Program-made: the position numbers and the translations under genes
Source of the DNA: Paludibacteraceae bacterium
Lineage (GTDB): Bacteria; Bacteroidota; Bacteroidia; Bacteroidales; Paludibacteraceae
Assembly: GCA_017443145.1 (NCBI GenBank)
Contig: JAFSPA010000001.1
Location: 44,672 to 108,671, forward strand
DNA: 64,000 nucleotides
Reading direction: 5' to 3'
Notes under the pieces: model-generated
The model's database searches: none
The model's input: the letters and a program-made list of their open reading frames with translations, nothing else
What the model was told of the DNA's origin: nothing
In this document: in pieces, positions 32,588 to 40,496 of the stretch
How positions within the stretch are numbered: position 1 is the first letter of the stretch
Layout: every line of letters begins with the position of its first letter

Positions 32588-33130
32588 ATGAAGATTGGTA
32601 TTTACGGAGGGTCGTTCAATCCGATACATTTTGGTCATGTCGGGTTGGTTAAATGGGTAGCTGAGCACAGCGACCTGGACGAGGTGTGGCTGATGGTGAG
32701 TCCGAATAACCCGCTGAAGGCGAATGCGGACCTAAAGGGCAAGTACGACCTGCGGACTAATTTTGCGGCCCGTTTAGAGGCAGCGCAGCAAGTCTTAGCC
32801 GAGACTCCTTGTACGAAGATACTCCGTGCGTCAGACTTTGAGGACGGTCTGCCGCGACCGAGTTATACGGCAAACACGCTGCGTGAACTGCAGAAAGCTT
32901 TTCCTGAGCACGAGTTCTCGCTAATTATCGGTGCGGATAACTGGGCTATTATTGAGAAGTGGAAAGAGTACGAGTTTGTGCTGACGAATTTCCGCGTCTT
33001 TGTCTATCCACGCACAGGTTATCCGCTGGAACCACGAAAAAACATCCCGGCAGCGAAGATAGTGTTCTGCCAGGATGCTCCTCTTTTTAATATCTCGAGC
33101 ACGCAGTTGCGTGAATCGTTTAGCGTTTAG
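32588..33130 (+). CDS. nadD: Nicotinate-nucleotide adenylyltransferase, shortened C-terminus
   Basis: Adenylates nicotinate mononucleotide in NAD synthesis. 180 residues with the nucleotidyltransferase motif GIYGGSFNPIHFGHV, VSPNNPLK, PRPSYTANTL, GADNWAIIEKW and ISSTQLRE (ISxTxxR motif). Homologues continue about 20-30 residues after ISST-x-x-R; here the frame enters the array at 33118-33145 and stops after ESFSV. The catalytic motifs are intact, so activity is still likely. The gene is flanked on both sides by GTTTAG-type arrays. Confidence 0.94.
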   Translation: MKIGIYGGSFNPIHFGHVGLVKWVAEHSDLDEVWLMVSPNNPLKANADLKGKYDLRTNFAARLEAAQQVLAETPCTKILRASDFEDGLPRPSYTANTLRELQKAFPEHEFSLIIGADNWAIIEKWKEYEFVLTNFRVFVYPRTGYPLEPRKNIPAAKIVFCQDAPLFNISSTQLRESFSV

Positions 33131-33145
33131 TGTTTAGCGTTTAGT
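33118..33145. repeat. 7-bp boundary array, nadD / carbohydrate-binding gene
   Basis: GTTTAGC, GTTTAGT, GTTTAGC, GTTTAGT. It supplies the stop codons of both convergent genes (nadD at 33128-33130, the minus-strand gene at 33141-33143). Confidence 0.85.
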
Positions 33146-34640
33146 GCCAGCCACCGCCGCCACCGGGACCTCCACCACCGCCGGGGCCGCCACCTTGTGA
33201 GGCTGTGTAGGAGGACAATGATACGTTTGTGCCATTTGAGACAGTGGCATTGAGGTAGGCATTGCCGTTGAGTATGGATGTGCCGTCCGAAACGGTTACC
33301 CCAGACTTAACGGTTGGTTGCGACGAACCGGAAACGACCAAGTTACTACCTCCTGAAGACGGAGTCTTGAATGCATAGACTTTATCTCCTACCGTCATTG
33401 AATACCAAGTGCTCTTAGACCAACTAGAGGTATAATAGCAAGCCTGCGTGAGACTTGCACCGCTTTCCAATCCACCAATAGTAAAGAGTGTGCCGCCTGA
33501 AACGGTAAGTTTATATTGCTCGTGTGCGTCGAGAGCGACTTCTGCACCGCCGGCACTGATAGCTACTACGACACCACCCGAAACGGTGAGGTTACCGTTG
33601 GCGTCAATACCGTCGTTATTGGTTGAGTGTGCATAGACATATCCACCGGAGATAACCATATGAGCCGCGGAGTCGAGTTTATTGCCCGTGGACTGTCCGG
33701 CAGCGTTGATACCGTCGTCATAAGCATCGACGATGACTTGTCCGCCGGTGATGGTGATATCGTGCTTGGACTCAATACCTTCGGATCCGCTGTCACCACT
33801 TCCGCCGAGCGCAGAGACGACGGTTGTACCGCCGGAGATAGTGATGGCCTTGTAGGCTTTGATGCCTTTAGCGGAAGATCCACTGGTTTTGATATTGATG
33901 CTACCACCTGTGATAGCCAAACCACCTTCGTCAACGCATATACCCTCGTCGGTGGATGCGATTGTGAGTGTGCCTCCATCCATTTGGAAGGCATCGTTGG
34001 TATGTATACCGTCCACGGCTGCGGCGGTGATATTGACTGTTCCGCTCTGCATCATGATGAAGTCATCGGACGCGAGTGCGTGCTTGTTCTTACCAGCGAG
34101 ATTGAGTGTGCCGTCACCAAGGATATATATCTGTCCCTCGGAGAAGATAGCACCTTTCTGGTCCTCTTTGTCGGAGTTTGTTGCATCGTATCCGGAAGCG
34201 TCGGAGAGGGTAGATGTGCCGTCCAGCGAGAGGAAGAGACTCTTCTTGCCCTGGTTATTGATGACGGGTTTACCAGATGCGGTAAGTGTAAGGCTGCTGA
34301 GCGTGAGTTTATAGCGATAGTCGGAGTAGATCTTGAGACTACCCGAACCGCTACCAGACGCCGTGTATTGGATATTCTTGGCCTGGGACTTAATGGTCAC
34401 ATCACCGCCAGAGACAGAGTAAGTGACGCTGTCGGCATCAACGGTGACCGTAGCCGACGAGCCGTTATAGACAATCGTTACCGTATGGTTCCAGACTGTA
34501 TCGGTCGGTACTTCAATCTCGCCGGCAGTGCCGGAAGATTGTTCAGATGATTCCTCGGATGTAGTCTCTTCGACTTCGGGTTCGCAGGCTATTAAGCCTA
34601 ATGCAAGCAGTAGTACTGCGCTTTTAATCCACCATTTCAT
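33141..34640 (-). CDS. Carbohydrate-binding (Cthe_2159/DUF4353-like) lipoprotein
   Basis: 499 residues. A lipoprotein signal peptide with lipobox LIAC (Cys19) and an acidic/Ser-rich linker precede a repetitive beta-helix-like domain. It has recurrent GG-x-x-x-I/V and D-G-I-H/D-A motifs (VDGIHTNDAFQMDGG, DDGINAAG, NDGIDANG). The C-terminus is Gly-rich (GGGPGGGGGPGGGGGWH). The family, named after Clostridium thermocellum Cthe_2159, binds acidic polysaccharides and calcium. It is commonly found next to VTC and DUF4956 genes, as here. The last His codon and stop come from the array. Confidence 0.85.
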   Translation of the reverse strand: MKWWIKSAVLLLALGLIACEPEVEETTSEESSEQSSGTAGEIEVPTDTVWNHTVTIVYNGSSATVTVDADSVTYSVSGGDVTIKSQAKNIQYTASGSGSGSLKIYSDYRYKLTLSSLTLTASGKPVINNQGKKSLFLSLDGTSTLSDASGYDATNSDKEDQKGAIFSEGQIYILGDGTLNLAGKNKHALASDDFIMMQSGTVNITAAAVDGIHTNDAFQMDGGTLTIASTDEGICVDEGGLAITGGSINIKTSGSSAKGIKAYKAITISGGTTVVSALGGSGDSGSEGIESKHDITITGGQVIVDAYDDGINAAGQSTGNKLDSAAHMVISGGYVYAHSTNNDGIDANGNLTVSGGVVVAISAGGAEVALDAHEQYKLTVSGGTLFTIGGLESGASLTQACYYTSSWSKSTWYSMTVGDKVYAFKTPSSGGSNLVVSGSSQPTVKSGVTVSDGTSILNGNAYLNATVSNGTNVSLSSYTASQGGGPGGGGGPGGGGGWH

Positions 34641-34644
34641 ATTA

Positions 34645-35445
34645 TTACCAATTTAAGTCGTAGGCAATTGAGATGACGTGGCCGAAGGAGTGTGCTCGTG
34701 TCAGTTCGATATTGCCTTTTTTCTTTGTTATATTGATGTCCCTATCGTAGTTATAGTCAAATCGATAGGAGAATGTCAATGAGTTACGTTTGTCAATGCG
34801 CCATTCAGTACCTAATTGCAGTCTTGCGTCGCATAAGTATTGTCCGAACTGCTCGTTAGAGATATAGGTGTTCAAGTACTTGACGGGGCTATTGAGTGTA
34901 TTGATCAGTTCCACATTACCAAACACTTGTACGGGTTTGCCCGGAATATAATAACCTATATGTACCCGATGTCTCAATTCCAGCGCTATAGCACTTTTCT
35001 CGTGTGCATTGACGGAGTCCGTTCGGCAGTTCATATCCACTCTTTCGCGAAGCGAGAAGCGCCAGTTTCCGGTTTTGTACTTACCTGTTACGCTCAGGAA
35101 AGCACGATGTCTGAGGAACTCGTTGGGGTCACTCCATCCTTTATCTCCCATGAGCCTCAGCGTATAACCGGCATCCAGTTTGAGGTATTGTATAGGTACG
35201 TAGCCGAGTGAGAGGGTGGTGTAGGAGTGGCGGAAGTAAGCACTCTTGTCGGTCTCGTACAATCGTGAAGAGATCCGTTCTCCGATAGTGAGGGACACGC
35301 CGTGTCGGAACTCTTTTGTAAACTCAGCTTTGACGCGCAATTCCGCGAAGTGTGTTGTGGAGGTCGAGTCCTCCTTCAGTTTTGGGGTAGCCCAAGTCGG
35401 TAGTACAATCAGTACTACAAAAATTATGCCAAGTAAGCGTTTCAT
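34645..35445 (-). CDS. DUF2490 outer-membrane beta-barrel-like protein
   Basis: 266 residues with a signal peptide (1-19) followed by alternating amphipathic strands ending in an aromatic residue (ISIAYDLNW). This is typical of a small outer-membrane beta-barrel and of DUF2490. No substrate is evident. Its start overlaps the DUF4956 gene by 4 bases and its stop is 4 bases before the next gene, so it is a tight operon member. Confidence 0.82.
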   Translation of the reverse strand: MKRLLGIIFVVLIVLPTWATPKLKEDSTSTTHFAELRVKAEFTKEFRHGVSLTIGERISSRLYETDKSAYFRHSYTTLSLGYVPIQYLKLDAGYTLRLMGDKGWSDPNEFLRHRAFLSVTGKYKTGNWRFSLRERVDMNCRTDSVNAHEKSAIALELRHRVHIGYYIPGKPVQVFGNVELINTLNSPVKYLNTYISNEQFGQYLCDARLQLGTEWRIDKRNSLTFSYRFDYNYDRDINITKKKGNIELTRAHSFGHVISIAYDLNW

Positions 35446-36197
35446 TTGAACTTTGTTATTAAGTCAATACTATTTACGACTTTGCCTTTCTCCAACGGAT
35501 ATGTCATTTTAATGTAAGCTACATCGCGGAGGAAGTCGATATGTCCGATTTCGATATCCTGGACCTTGAGACCGGTGCGCTCTTCGAGGTCGGCGATGAG
35601 TGCTGCGCGGTTCTCGGGTTTGATATTCTCAATCTTCTCGTAGAGAATGATTTTTGTAGAGGTACGTTTGCGCCCATTCCAGAGTTCGAATCCCCAGGCC
35701 ATGCAGATCATAATCAAGTTGGCAATGAGCAGGAGGTACCACGCCAGTCCGTCGGCTTTGAGGCTAAGGGAGTTGATGACTGAAACAGCGATAACGAGGA
35801 ACATATAGTTCATCTCACGGATAGGGACGGTCTCTGTTCTGTAGCGAATCATGCCGAAGATGGCAAACAGACCAAGCACGAATCCTGTCTGGATATCGAG
35901 AATCTGCATCAGCCAGAGCAGCAGGAACATACCAGACGAGAAGAGCATAAACTGTACGTAGTAGTCGCGGCGACGGCTGTAGCGATAATACACGCCGTAG
36001 ATGAGAATCCACGACACGAGCAGGTTGAACAGAAACATCAACGGCATCGTGATGAGGTTATCACTCACATGCAGAAAATCAGCGATGCGGTTCATCAGAT
36101 AGGAGATGCTGTCCGTAGCACCGAAGCGTTCGGCGATGGAGGGGTCGTTCTCCAGAAACTCCAACGTAGGGTTGGCTAAATCAACTTGTAGTAACAT
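35442..36197 (-). CDS. DUF4956 membrane protein
   Basis: 251 residues: a short N-terminal region, four TM segments (about 55-170), including FGMIRYRTETVPIREMNYMF between TM segments, and a cytoplasmic ferredoxin-like domain containing ERTGLKVQDIEIGHIDFL. The R-T/R-E motif is characteristic of DUF4956. These proteins are regularly linked to VTC-type polyphosphate polymerases and may form the membrane part of the system. Role not proven. Confidence 0.9.
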   Translation of the reverse strand: MLLQVDLANPTLEFLENDPSIAERFGATDSISYLMNRIADFLHVSDNLITMPLMFLFNLLVSWILIYGVYYRYSRRRDYYVQFMLFSSGMFLLLWLMQILDIQTGFVLGLFAIFGMIRYRTETVPIREMNYMFLVIAVSVINSLSLKADGLAWYLLLIANLIMICMAWGFELWNGRKRTSTKIILYEKIENIKPENRAALIADLEERTGLKVQDIEIGHIDFLRDVAYIKMTYPLEKGKVVNSIDLITKFK

Positions 36198-36213
36198 AAT
36201 TGTTGTTGTTTTT

Positions 36214-36253
36214 CGTGATCACGTGATCACGTGATTACGGTATTACGATAATA
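36214..36253. repeat. 8-bp boundary array, VTC/DUF4956 junction
   Basis: CGTGATCA, CGTGATCA, CGTGATTA, CGGTATTA, CGATAATA. It contains the stop of the VTC gene (36243-36245). The first units are partly palindromic (TGATCA, CACGTG). Confidence 0.75.
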
Positions 36254-37043
36254 ATTTTTCTATCAGTCGTATTTTCTTTTTGAAGCGGTTCCTTTTGATA
36301 TTAGGTGTGGTGAGGGCCGTTCCGATGCAGTATTTGCTTATTTTGAGCGGTTTGACTCGCAGGTTTTGCATAATATGTGTCATTTTGGATGGCACGTTGC
36401 CGTCACGTTTAAGTTCGATGATGACGAGGTTTGGATAGGTCTTTGTTTCTCCGCTTACCACATTCTCCCACACGAGGTCAAGATCGATGGTGAGGCGCTC
36501 TGTTTTGGCTTTGTTGACGAGCGTGATACGGTGGAACTTGGTCCATAAATGCGGTGAGATCGTGTCCCAAGTGTACCGGCTTTTGCGGTCAATAAACTCT
36601 GCGATGGTGAGCAGTTCATCTTCCTTGCGTTTGTGTTTCAAGGTGCTCTGTAAGTCTGCAGTGAGGTCAAATCCAGGCACAACAATGCGTTTTTTGGACG
36701 TACGTCCTTTGTTGTTCTTGCGCTTTATTTCGAGGAAGGTGAGGTTGCTGTCCACGTATTGACGCACACGGATTTTCTGGCGTACGAGCTGGCGGTCATG
36801 GTGGCGGATGTACATGTCCAGCGACTCCGTGTCGTAGTACATCGTGTCGTAAGTGGCGATACGCTTGCCGTCAATCTCCTGCGCAAAATAATCCGCCTGT
36901 GCCGCTTCAAGGATGGCAGGCAGCACGTTCAACGGCACCGCGTACTTGGTGTCGATGCGGTTCATCAGTTTGACGCTCTCCATCTCAGCCAAACTAATTG
37001 GCTCAAATGCTGCGATAATATCCTTTATCTTTTCACCTTTCAC
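36243..37043 (-). CDS. VTC-domain polyphosphate polymerase
   Basis: 266 residues of the triphosphate-tunnel VTC fold: LMNRIDTKYAVP at strand 1, YDTMYYDTESLDMYIRHH, VRQKIRVRQYVDS, FLEIKRKNNKGRTSKKRI, ERLTIDLDL, VIIELKRDG. The basic and acidic tunnel residues (R-x-D-x-K, R-x-R, E-x-K, E-x-K) are present. It is predicted to polymerise phosphate from ATP. The start is a GTG at 37043 formed by the 7-bp array, and no in-frame ATG exists until residue 21. Operon order: small exported protein, VTC, DUF4956, DUF2490, carbohydrate-binding lipoprotein. Confidence 0.88.
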   Translation of the reverse strand: MKGEKIKDIIAAFEPISLAEMESVKLMNRIDTKYAVPLNVLPAILEAAQADYFAQEIDGKRIATYDTMYYDTESLDMYIRHHDRQLVRQKIRVRQYVDSNLTFLEIKRKNNKGRTSKKRIVVPGFDLTADLQSTLKHKRKEDELLTIAEFIDRKSRYTWDTISPHLWTKFHRITLVNKAKTERLTIDLDLVWENVVSGETKTYPNLVIIELKRDGNVPSKMTHIMQNLRVKPLKISKYCIGTALTTPNIKRNRFKKKIRLIEKLLS

Positions 37044-37056
37044 CTTTAATCTTTAC
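37022..37056. repeat. 7-bp boundary array at the VTC start
   Basis: CCTTTAT, CTTTTCA, CCTTTCA, CCTTTAA, TCTTTAC. It supplies the stop of the upstream gene, the GTG start of VTC and the VTC N-terminus MKGEKIKD. Confidence 0.7.
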
Positions 37057-37471
37057 TAAAGATGTACTCATAGACCTTTACGGAATAGAGTTTTCCGTTG
37101 GGAAGGTAGTTGTACTGTTTAGCTTTGGTGCCGTTCTCGTTCCACTCGTACTTGCGAATACGCACAGGACGATTGCGGTCGTTGTACTCCACTTCTTCGA
37201 CCACTTTTCCGGTCGTGTCATCGTACTTACTGGTGACGCGGCTTTTTTGTCCGTAAGAAGCATACTCGATTTCCTCGATGCATCGACCTTGGTCGTCATA
37301 GACTTTGACATGGTCGAGCCAACGGGTGTTGGTTTTGGAGTCTGTGTTCCACTCTTTGACCGTTAGATTCTTGCGTTTCTCACGTTTGGCAAGTTGTTCG
37401 GGTGTGAGCAGACTTTGGGCTGCGGCAGTACCGACTAAGAGCAGGCAAATAAATAGAATTGTGTTTCGCAT
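37046..37471 (-). CDS. Small exported protein with MORN-like repeats
   Basis: 141 residues from the ATG at 37471; the promoter at 37495-37527 excludes the longer GTG-initiated frame. A signal peptide (MRNTILFICLLLVGTAAAQ) is followed by short repeats of the toxin/MORN-like type (VKVYDDQGRCIEEIEY, SKYDDTTGKVVEEVEY, RKYEWNENGTKAKQYNY). Periplasmic or surface location. First gene of the polyphosphate operon; function unknown. Confidence 0.8.
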   Translation of the reverse strand: MRNTILFICLLLVGTAAAQSLLTPEQLAKREKRKNLTVKEWNTDSKTNTRWLDHVKVYDDQGRCIEEIEYASYGQKSRVTSKYDDTTGKVVEEVEYNDRNRPVRIRKYEWNENGTKAKQYNYLPNGKLYSVKVYEYIFSKD

Positions 37472-37494
37472 AGGCGCATATTTTACAATTTGCG

Positions 37495-37527
37495 GCAAAA
37501 GTACTACAATTATTTGATTCTCACAAG
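37495..37527 (-). promoter_or_regulatory. Promoter of the polyphosphate operon
   Basis: Minus strand CTTG (37524-37527), 20 bases, TACTTTTGC (37495-37503). Confidence 0.75.
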
Positions 37528-37594
37528 TTTTCGTAATAAAAAGCACATTTTTCTCATAATTAATGCTAATAATTTGAACAAAAAGTCGGATTTA

Positions 37595-37627
37595 TTTGCA
37601 TGATTTAAGAAAATATACTACTTTTGC
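37595..37627 (+). promoter_or_regulatory. Promoter of the AraC-type gene
   Basis: TTTG (37595-37598), 20 bases, TACTTTTGC (37619-37627), 17 bases before the ATG. Confidence 0.8.
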
Positions 37628-37644
37628 GGGCAAAATGACGGAAA

Positions 37645-38514
37645 ATGGATTTTTCACACCCACTCATAGCAAAAACGGACTTGATTAACGAACGGCATAT
37701 AGTCGTATTTGATCATGTTCACTCGTTGCCCTTCCGCGGTGAGCCGTGGGTGTCTCCGGAGTTTGTTATTGTGTTGTGCAATAAAGGTTGGTTGAAGGCG
37801 CGTTACGATATGCGTCCTGTCACTTTCCATGAGAATGATGTAACGATTGTATATCCGGAGCATGTGTTAGTAGCGCGTGAGTGGTCGGAAGACTACGATG
37901 TGACGCTTATTGTGGCCTCGGAGAAGTGGGCAAGGCAGCAGCATGTATCGTTGCCGATGCGTAATGCGATTGAATATATCTTGCGTCCGGACTTTCGTTT
38001 GACGGATAGTCAGATGGAGGTGGCGCAACAGATGGTTCTTGTGCTGAATATGCTTGGTCAGTTAGAGGCTGGAAGTATGCGTGATGAGATGTTGCGGCAT
38101 GAGATGGATAATTTCATTCGTTTGCTGGATTTCTTCCGTGCTTCCGATACCAACGCGAAGGTAGAGAAGTTATCAACGCCGAAGCGTGTGGCATATCGTT
38201 TCTACCAAGATCTGGTGGTGCATTACAAAGAATCGCGTGAGGTAAGTTTCTATGCTAACCTGCAATGTCTCACGGCTAAGTATTTCGGTACGATGATATA
38301 TGAGACAACGCATATTCATGCGACCGAGTGGATTCAGCGTTATGTAGTGACGAAGGCGAAGTACTTATTGCAGCATCGTCCGGATTTGACGGTATCGCAG
38401 GTGGCGCAACAAGTGGGATTTGGTGAACAATCGGACTTCGGACGCTATTTTAAGCGTCAGACAGGCGTTTCTCCAGCGCAATTCAGGTATTCTGCATCGC
38501 GGGAAGACGAGTAG
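37645..38514 (+). CDS. AraC-family transcriptional regulator
   Basis: 289 residues. The N-terminal part is a cupin-like sensing domain (about 1-160). The C-terminal AraC HTH (about 190-285) contains LTVSQVAQQVGFGEQSDFGRYFKRQTGVSPAQFR. It binds DNA to regulate an unknown target. It is divergent from the polyphosphate operon and upstream of the AspT-type transporter; either could be a target. Confidence 0.92.
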   Translation: MDFSHPLIAKTDLINERHIVVFDHVHSLPFRGEPWVSPEFVIVLCNKGWLKARYDMRPVTFHENDVTIVYPEHVLVAREWSEDYDVTLIVASEKWARQQHVSLPMRNAIEYILRPDFRLTDSQMEVAQQMVLVLNMLGQLEAGSMRDEMLRHEMDNFIRLLDFFRASDTNAKVEKLSTPKRVAYRFYQDLVVHYKESREVSFYANLQCLTAKYFGTMIYETTHIHATEWIQRYVVTKAKYLLQHRPDLTVSQVAQQVGFGEQSDFGRYFKRQTGVSPAQFRYSASREDE

Positions 38515-38534
38515 TTTTTTCGGAACAAAATAGG

Positions 38535-38566
38535 AAAAAAAAAGAAGGATTGTCTCTCGACAACCC
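38535..38566 (-). terminator. Terminator of the candidate small RNA
   Basis: 8-bp stem with one G-T pair, GAGA loop, then TTC and T9 on the minus strand. Confidence 0.75.
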
Positions 38567-38606
38567 AATCTTTACTTAACCTTAAAATCTAATACCATGA
38601 AAAACA
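38535..38606 (-). ncRNA. Candidate small RNA with own promoter and terminator
   Basis: Minus-strand unit of about 70 bases. A promoter with TTTG, 20 bases and TACTTTTGC lies at 38611-38643. The predicted start is near 38606. The RNA ends in the hairpin GGGTTGTC-GAGA-GACAATCC, with a GNRA tetraloop, followed by TTC and a T9 run at 38535-38543. Inside is only an 8-codon ORF (38575-38598), which could be a leader peptide. No gene follows on that strand for more than 1 kb, so it is not a leader of araC (opposite strand). Transcript and ends are inferred. Confidence 0.5.
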
Positions 38607-38610
38607 CGGT

Positions 38611-38643
38611 GCAAAAGTACTGCTTTTGTGCTACCTGTCCAAA
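38611..38643 (-). promoter_or_regulatory. Promoter of the candidate small RNA
   Basis: Minus strand TTTG (38640-38643), 20 bases, TACTTTTGC (38611-38619); consensus spacing. Confidence 0.65.
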
Positions 38644-38730
38644 TATTTTGTATGAAAAAACTGTTTTTTCGTGTGTTTTTGTAAAAAATGCAAAGCGGAG
38701 GTGTCAAAACCGACACTTTTAAGCATTTTA

Positions 38731-38763
38731 TTTGCACAATCTATAAAATTGTAGTACTTTTGC
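38731..38763 (+). promoter_or_regulatory. Promoter of the AspT-type transporter
   Basis: TTTG (38731-38734), 20 bases, TACTTTTGC (38755-38763). Confidence 0.8.
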
Positions 38764-38793
38764 AGCCGCAAAAGAAAAGTGTACTTGGTATAA

Positions 38794-38834
38794 CGTACAG
38801 TATATAGAGTACAGATTAAAGAATACAGACAGGT
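38794..38834. repeat. Weak 14-bp repeat in the transporter leader
   Basis: CGTACAGTATATAG, AGTACAGATTAAAG, AATACAGACAGGTA; three degenerate units that end at the ATG. Confidence 0.3.
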
Positions 38835-40496
38835 ATGTGGTTTCACGACTTATTTTTCGGAACGGGAATAGCTCATTCGATTTTTGTGCTAGCGTTAGCG
38901 ATTGGCTGTGGTATCTTTTTAGCAGAGAAGTTAAAGATTAAGGGTATCACGCTTGGTATCACGTGGATATTGTTCTGCGCTATTGCATGTAGTCATTTCG
39001 GAATGCAGTTAGACCCTCGTGTTGAGAGTTTCGCTAAGGATTTCGGCTTGATACTGTTCGTTTACTCGATTGGTTTGCAGGTTGGTCCGGGTTTCTTCTC
39101 GTCTTTTGGCAAAGGAGGTCTTAAGCTGAATATGATAGCGGCATCTATTGTGCTGTTGGGTTGTATTACGGCTTGGGCTATACATGCTATTAGCGGCGAG
39201 GATATGGCGACGATGACGGGTGTGCTGTTTGGTGCAGTAACGAATACTCCGGGTCTTGGTGCTGCAGAACAAGCGTATCAGGATGTGACGGGTGCTGTTA
39301 ATCCCGATATTGCCAGTGGCTATGCTATGGCTTATCCGCTGGGCGTTGTTGGTATTTTGGTGTCTCTGATGCTGCTGAAAGTGTTCTTCCGTATTAAGTT
39401 AGATAAAGAAGAAGAGCGCGTTCAAATAGAGAAAGGCGAAGTGAAGCAAGTGCAGCATTTCGATTTGGAGATAACGAATCCTCAGGTGGATGGTTTGCGC
39501 GTTCGGGATTTGTCGTTGCTGACGCATGTGACGCTGTTAGTTAGTCGTGTGTTGGATGCGAGTGGTACAGAGTTTATGCCTGATGCGGATACGATATTGC
39601 ACACAGGTGATAAGGTGCGTATTGTGACGGATTCGGTGAATGAGAAGACGGTGTTGCTGCTTGGTCAGGCGATTACGATTGCATGGGAAGAGAAGGAGAA
39701 GAATGTGCATCTTGTCAATCAACATATAGTGATTACCAATCCGAAGATTAACGGTAAGAAGATTATGGATTTGAAGGTTCGCGAAGCATTTAATATAACG
39801 ATTACGCGCGTGCGTCGCGCAGGTATTGAGTTGCTTGCTACGCCGGAACTTATTCTTCAGTTGGGAGACCGAATGACGGTTGTTGGCGAACAAGAGGCAG
39901 TAGGCAAGATGGCTGAAGCGTTTGGTAATAACCTCAAGAAGTTGGATACACCTAATTTGGCGTCGCTGTTTATCGGTGTGGTACTGGGTGTGACGTTAGG
40001 TTCGTTGCCGATTATGTTACCGGGTTTGTCGCAGCCGTTTAAGCTTGGTATTGCAGGTGGTTCGCTTATAGTGGCTATTTTGATTGGTGCCTTTGGTACG
40101 AAGTACCATGTGGTTACTTACACCACCACTTCGGCTAATCTGATGATTCGTGAGATTGGTATTGCACTTTTCTTGGGTGCAGTGGGATTCGGAGCAGGAA
40201 AGACGTTTATTCCGACGTTGTTGGATGGCGGATATCTGTGGATTGGATACGGTGTAATAATCACGATGCTTCCGTTGTTGCTTATCGGTTTTGCGGCGCG
40301 TAAATGGGGTAAGTTGGATTACTTCACGCTGATGGGTTTGATAGCCGGTTCGACGACTGATCCTCCTGCATTGGCCTATGCTACATCTCAATCAACAGTA
40401 AACGATAGAGCTGCGGTTGCATACTCTACCGTTTATCCGATGACCATGTTTTTGCGAGTGCTGACGGGACAGCTACTTATAGTCCTGTTCTTATAG
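38835..40496 (+). CDS. AspT/YidE-type putative transporter with two RCK_C domains
   Basis: 553 residues. Five or more TM segments at each end (about 1-180 and 375-553) flank two TrkA-C/RCK_C domains (about 205-290 and 295-375). Each half has the AspT duplication motif: TNTPGLGAAEQ in the first half, GSTTDPPALAYA in the second. This architecture is that of the aspartate:alanine exchanger family, including YidE/YbjL; the substrate is unknown. The stop codon overlaps that of the convergent trxB by 6 bases, with complementary stops. Confidence 0.9.
   Translation: MWFHDLFFGTGIAHSIFVLALAIGCGIFLAEKLKIKGITLGITWILFCAIACSHFGMQLDPRVESFAKDFGLILFVYSIGLQVGPGFFSSFGKGGLKLNMIAASIVLLGCITAWAIHAISGEDMATMTGVLFGAVTNTPGLGAAEQAYQDVTGAVNPDIASGYAMAYPLGVVGILVSLMLLKVFFRIKLDKEEERVQIEKGEVKQVQHFDLEITNPQVDGLRVRDLSLLTHVTLLVSRVLDASGTEFMPDADTILHTGDKVRIVTDSVNEKTVLLLGQAITIAWEEKEKNVHLVNQHIVITNPKINGKKIMDLKVREAFNITITRVRRAGIELLATPELILQLGDRMTVVGEQEAVGKMAEAFGNNLKKLDTPNLASLFIGVVLGVTLGSLPIMLPGLSQPFKLGIAGGSLIVAILIGAFGTKYHVVTYTTTSANLMIREIGIALFLGAVGFGAGKTFIPTLLDGGYLWIGYGVIITMLPLLLIGFAARKWGKLDYFTLMGLIAGSTTDPPALAYATSQSTVNDRAAVAYSTVYPMTMFLRVLTGQLLIVLFL

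Noticed and set aside
38596..38721. 41-codon plus-strand ORF starting MKNTVQKYCF
   Set aside because: It overlaps the minus-strand promoter of the candidate small RNA and has no plus-strand promoter; probably chance.
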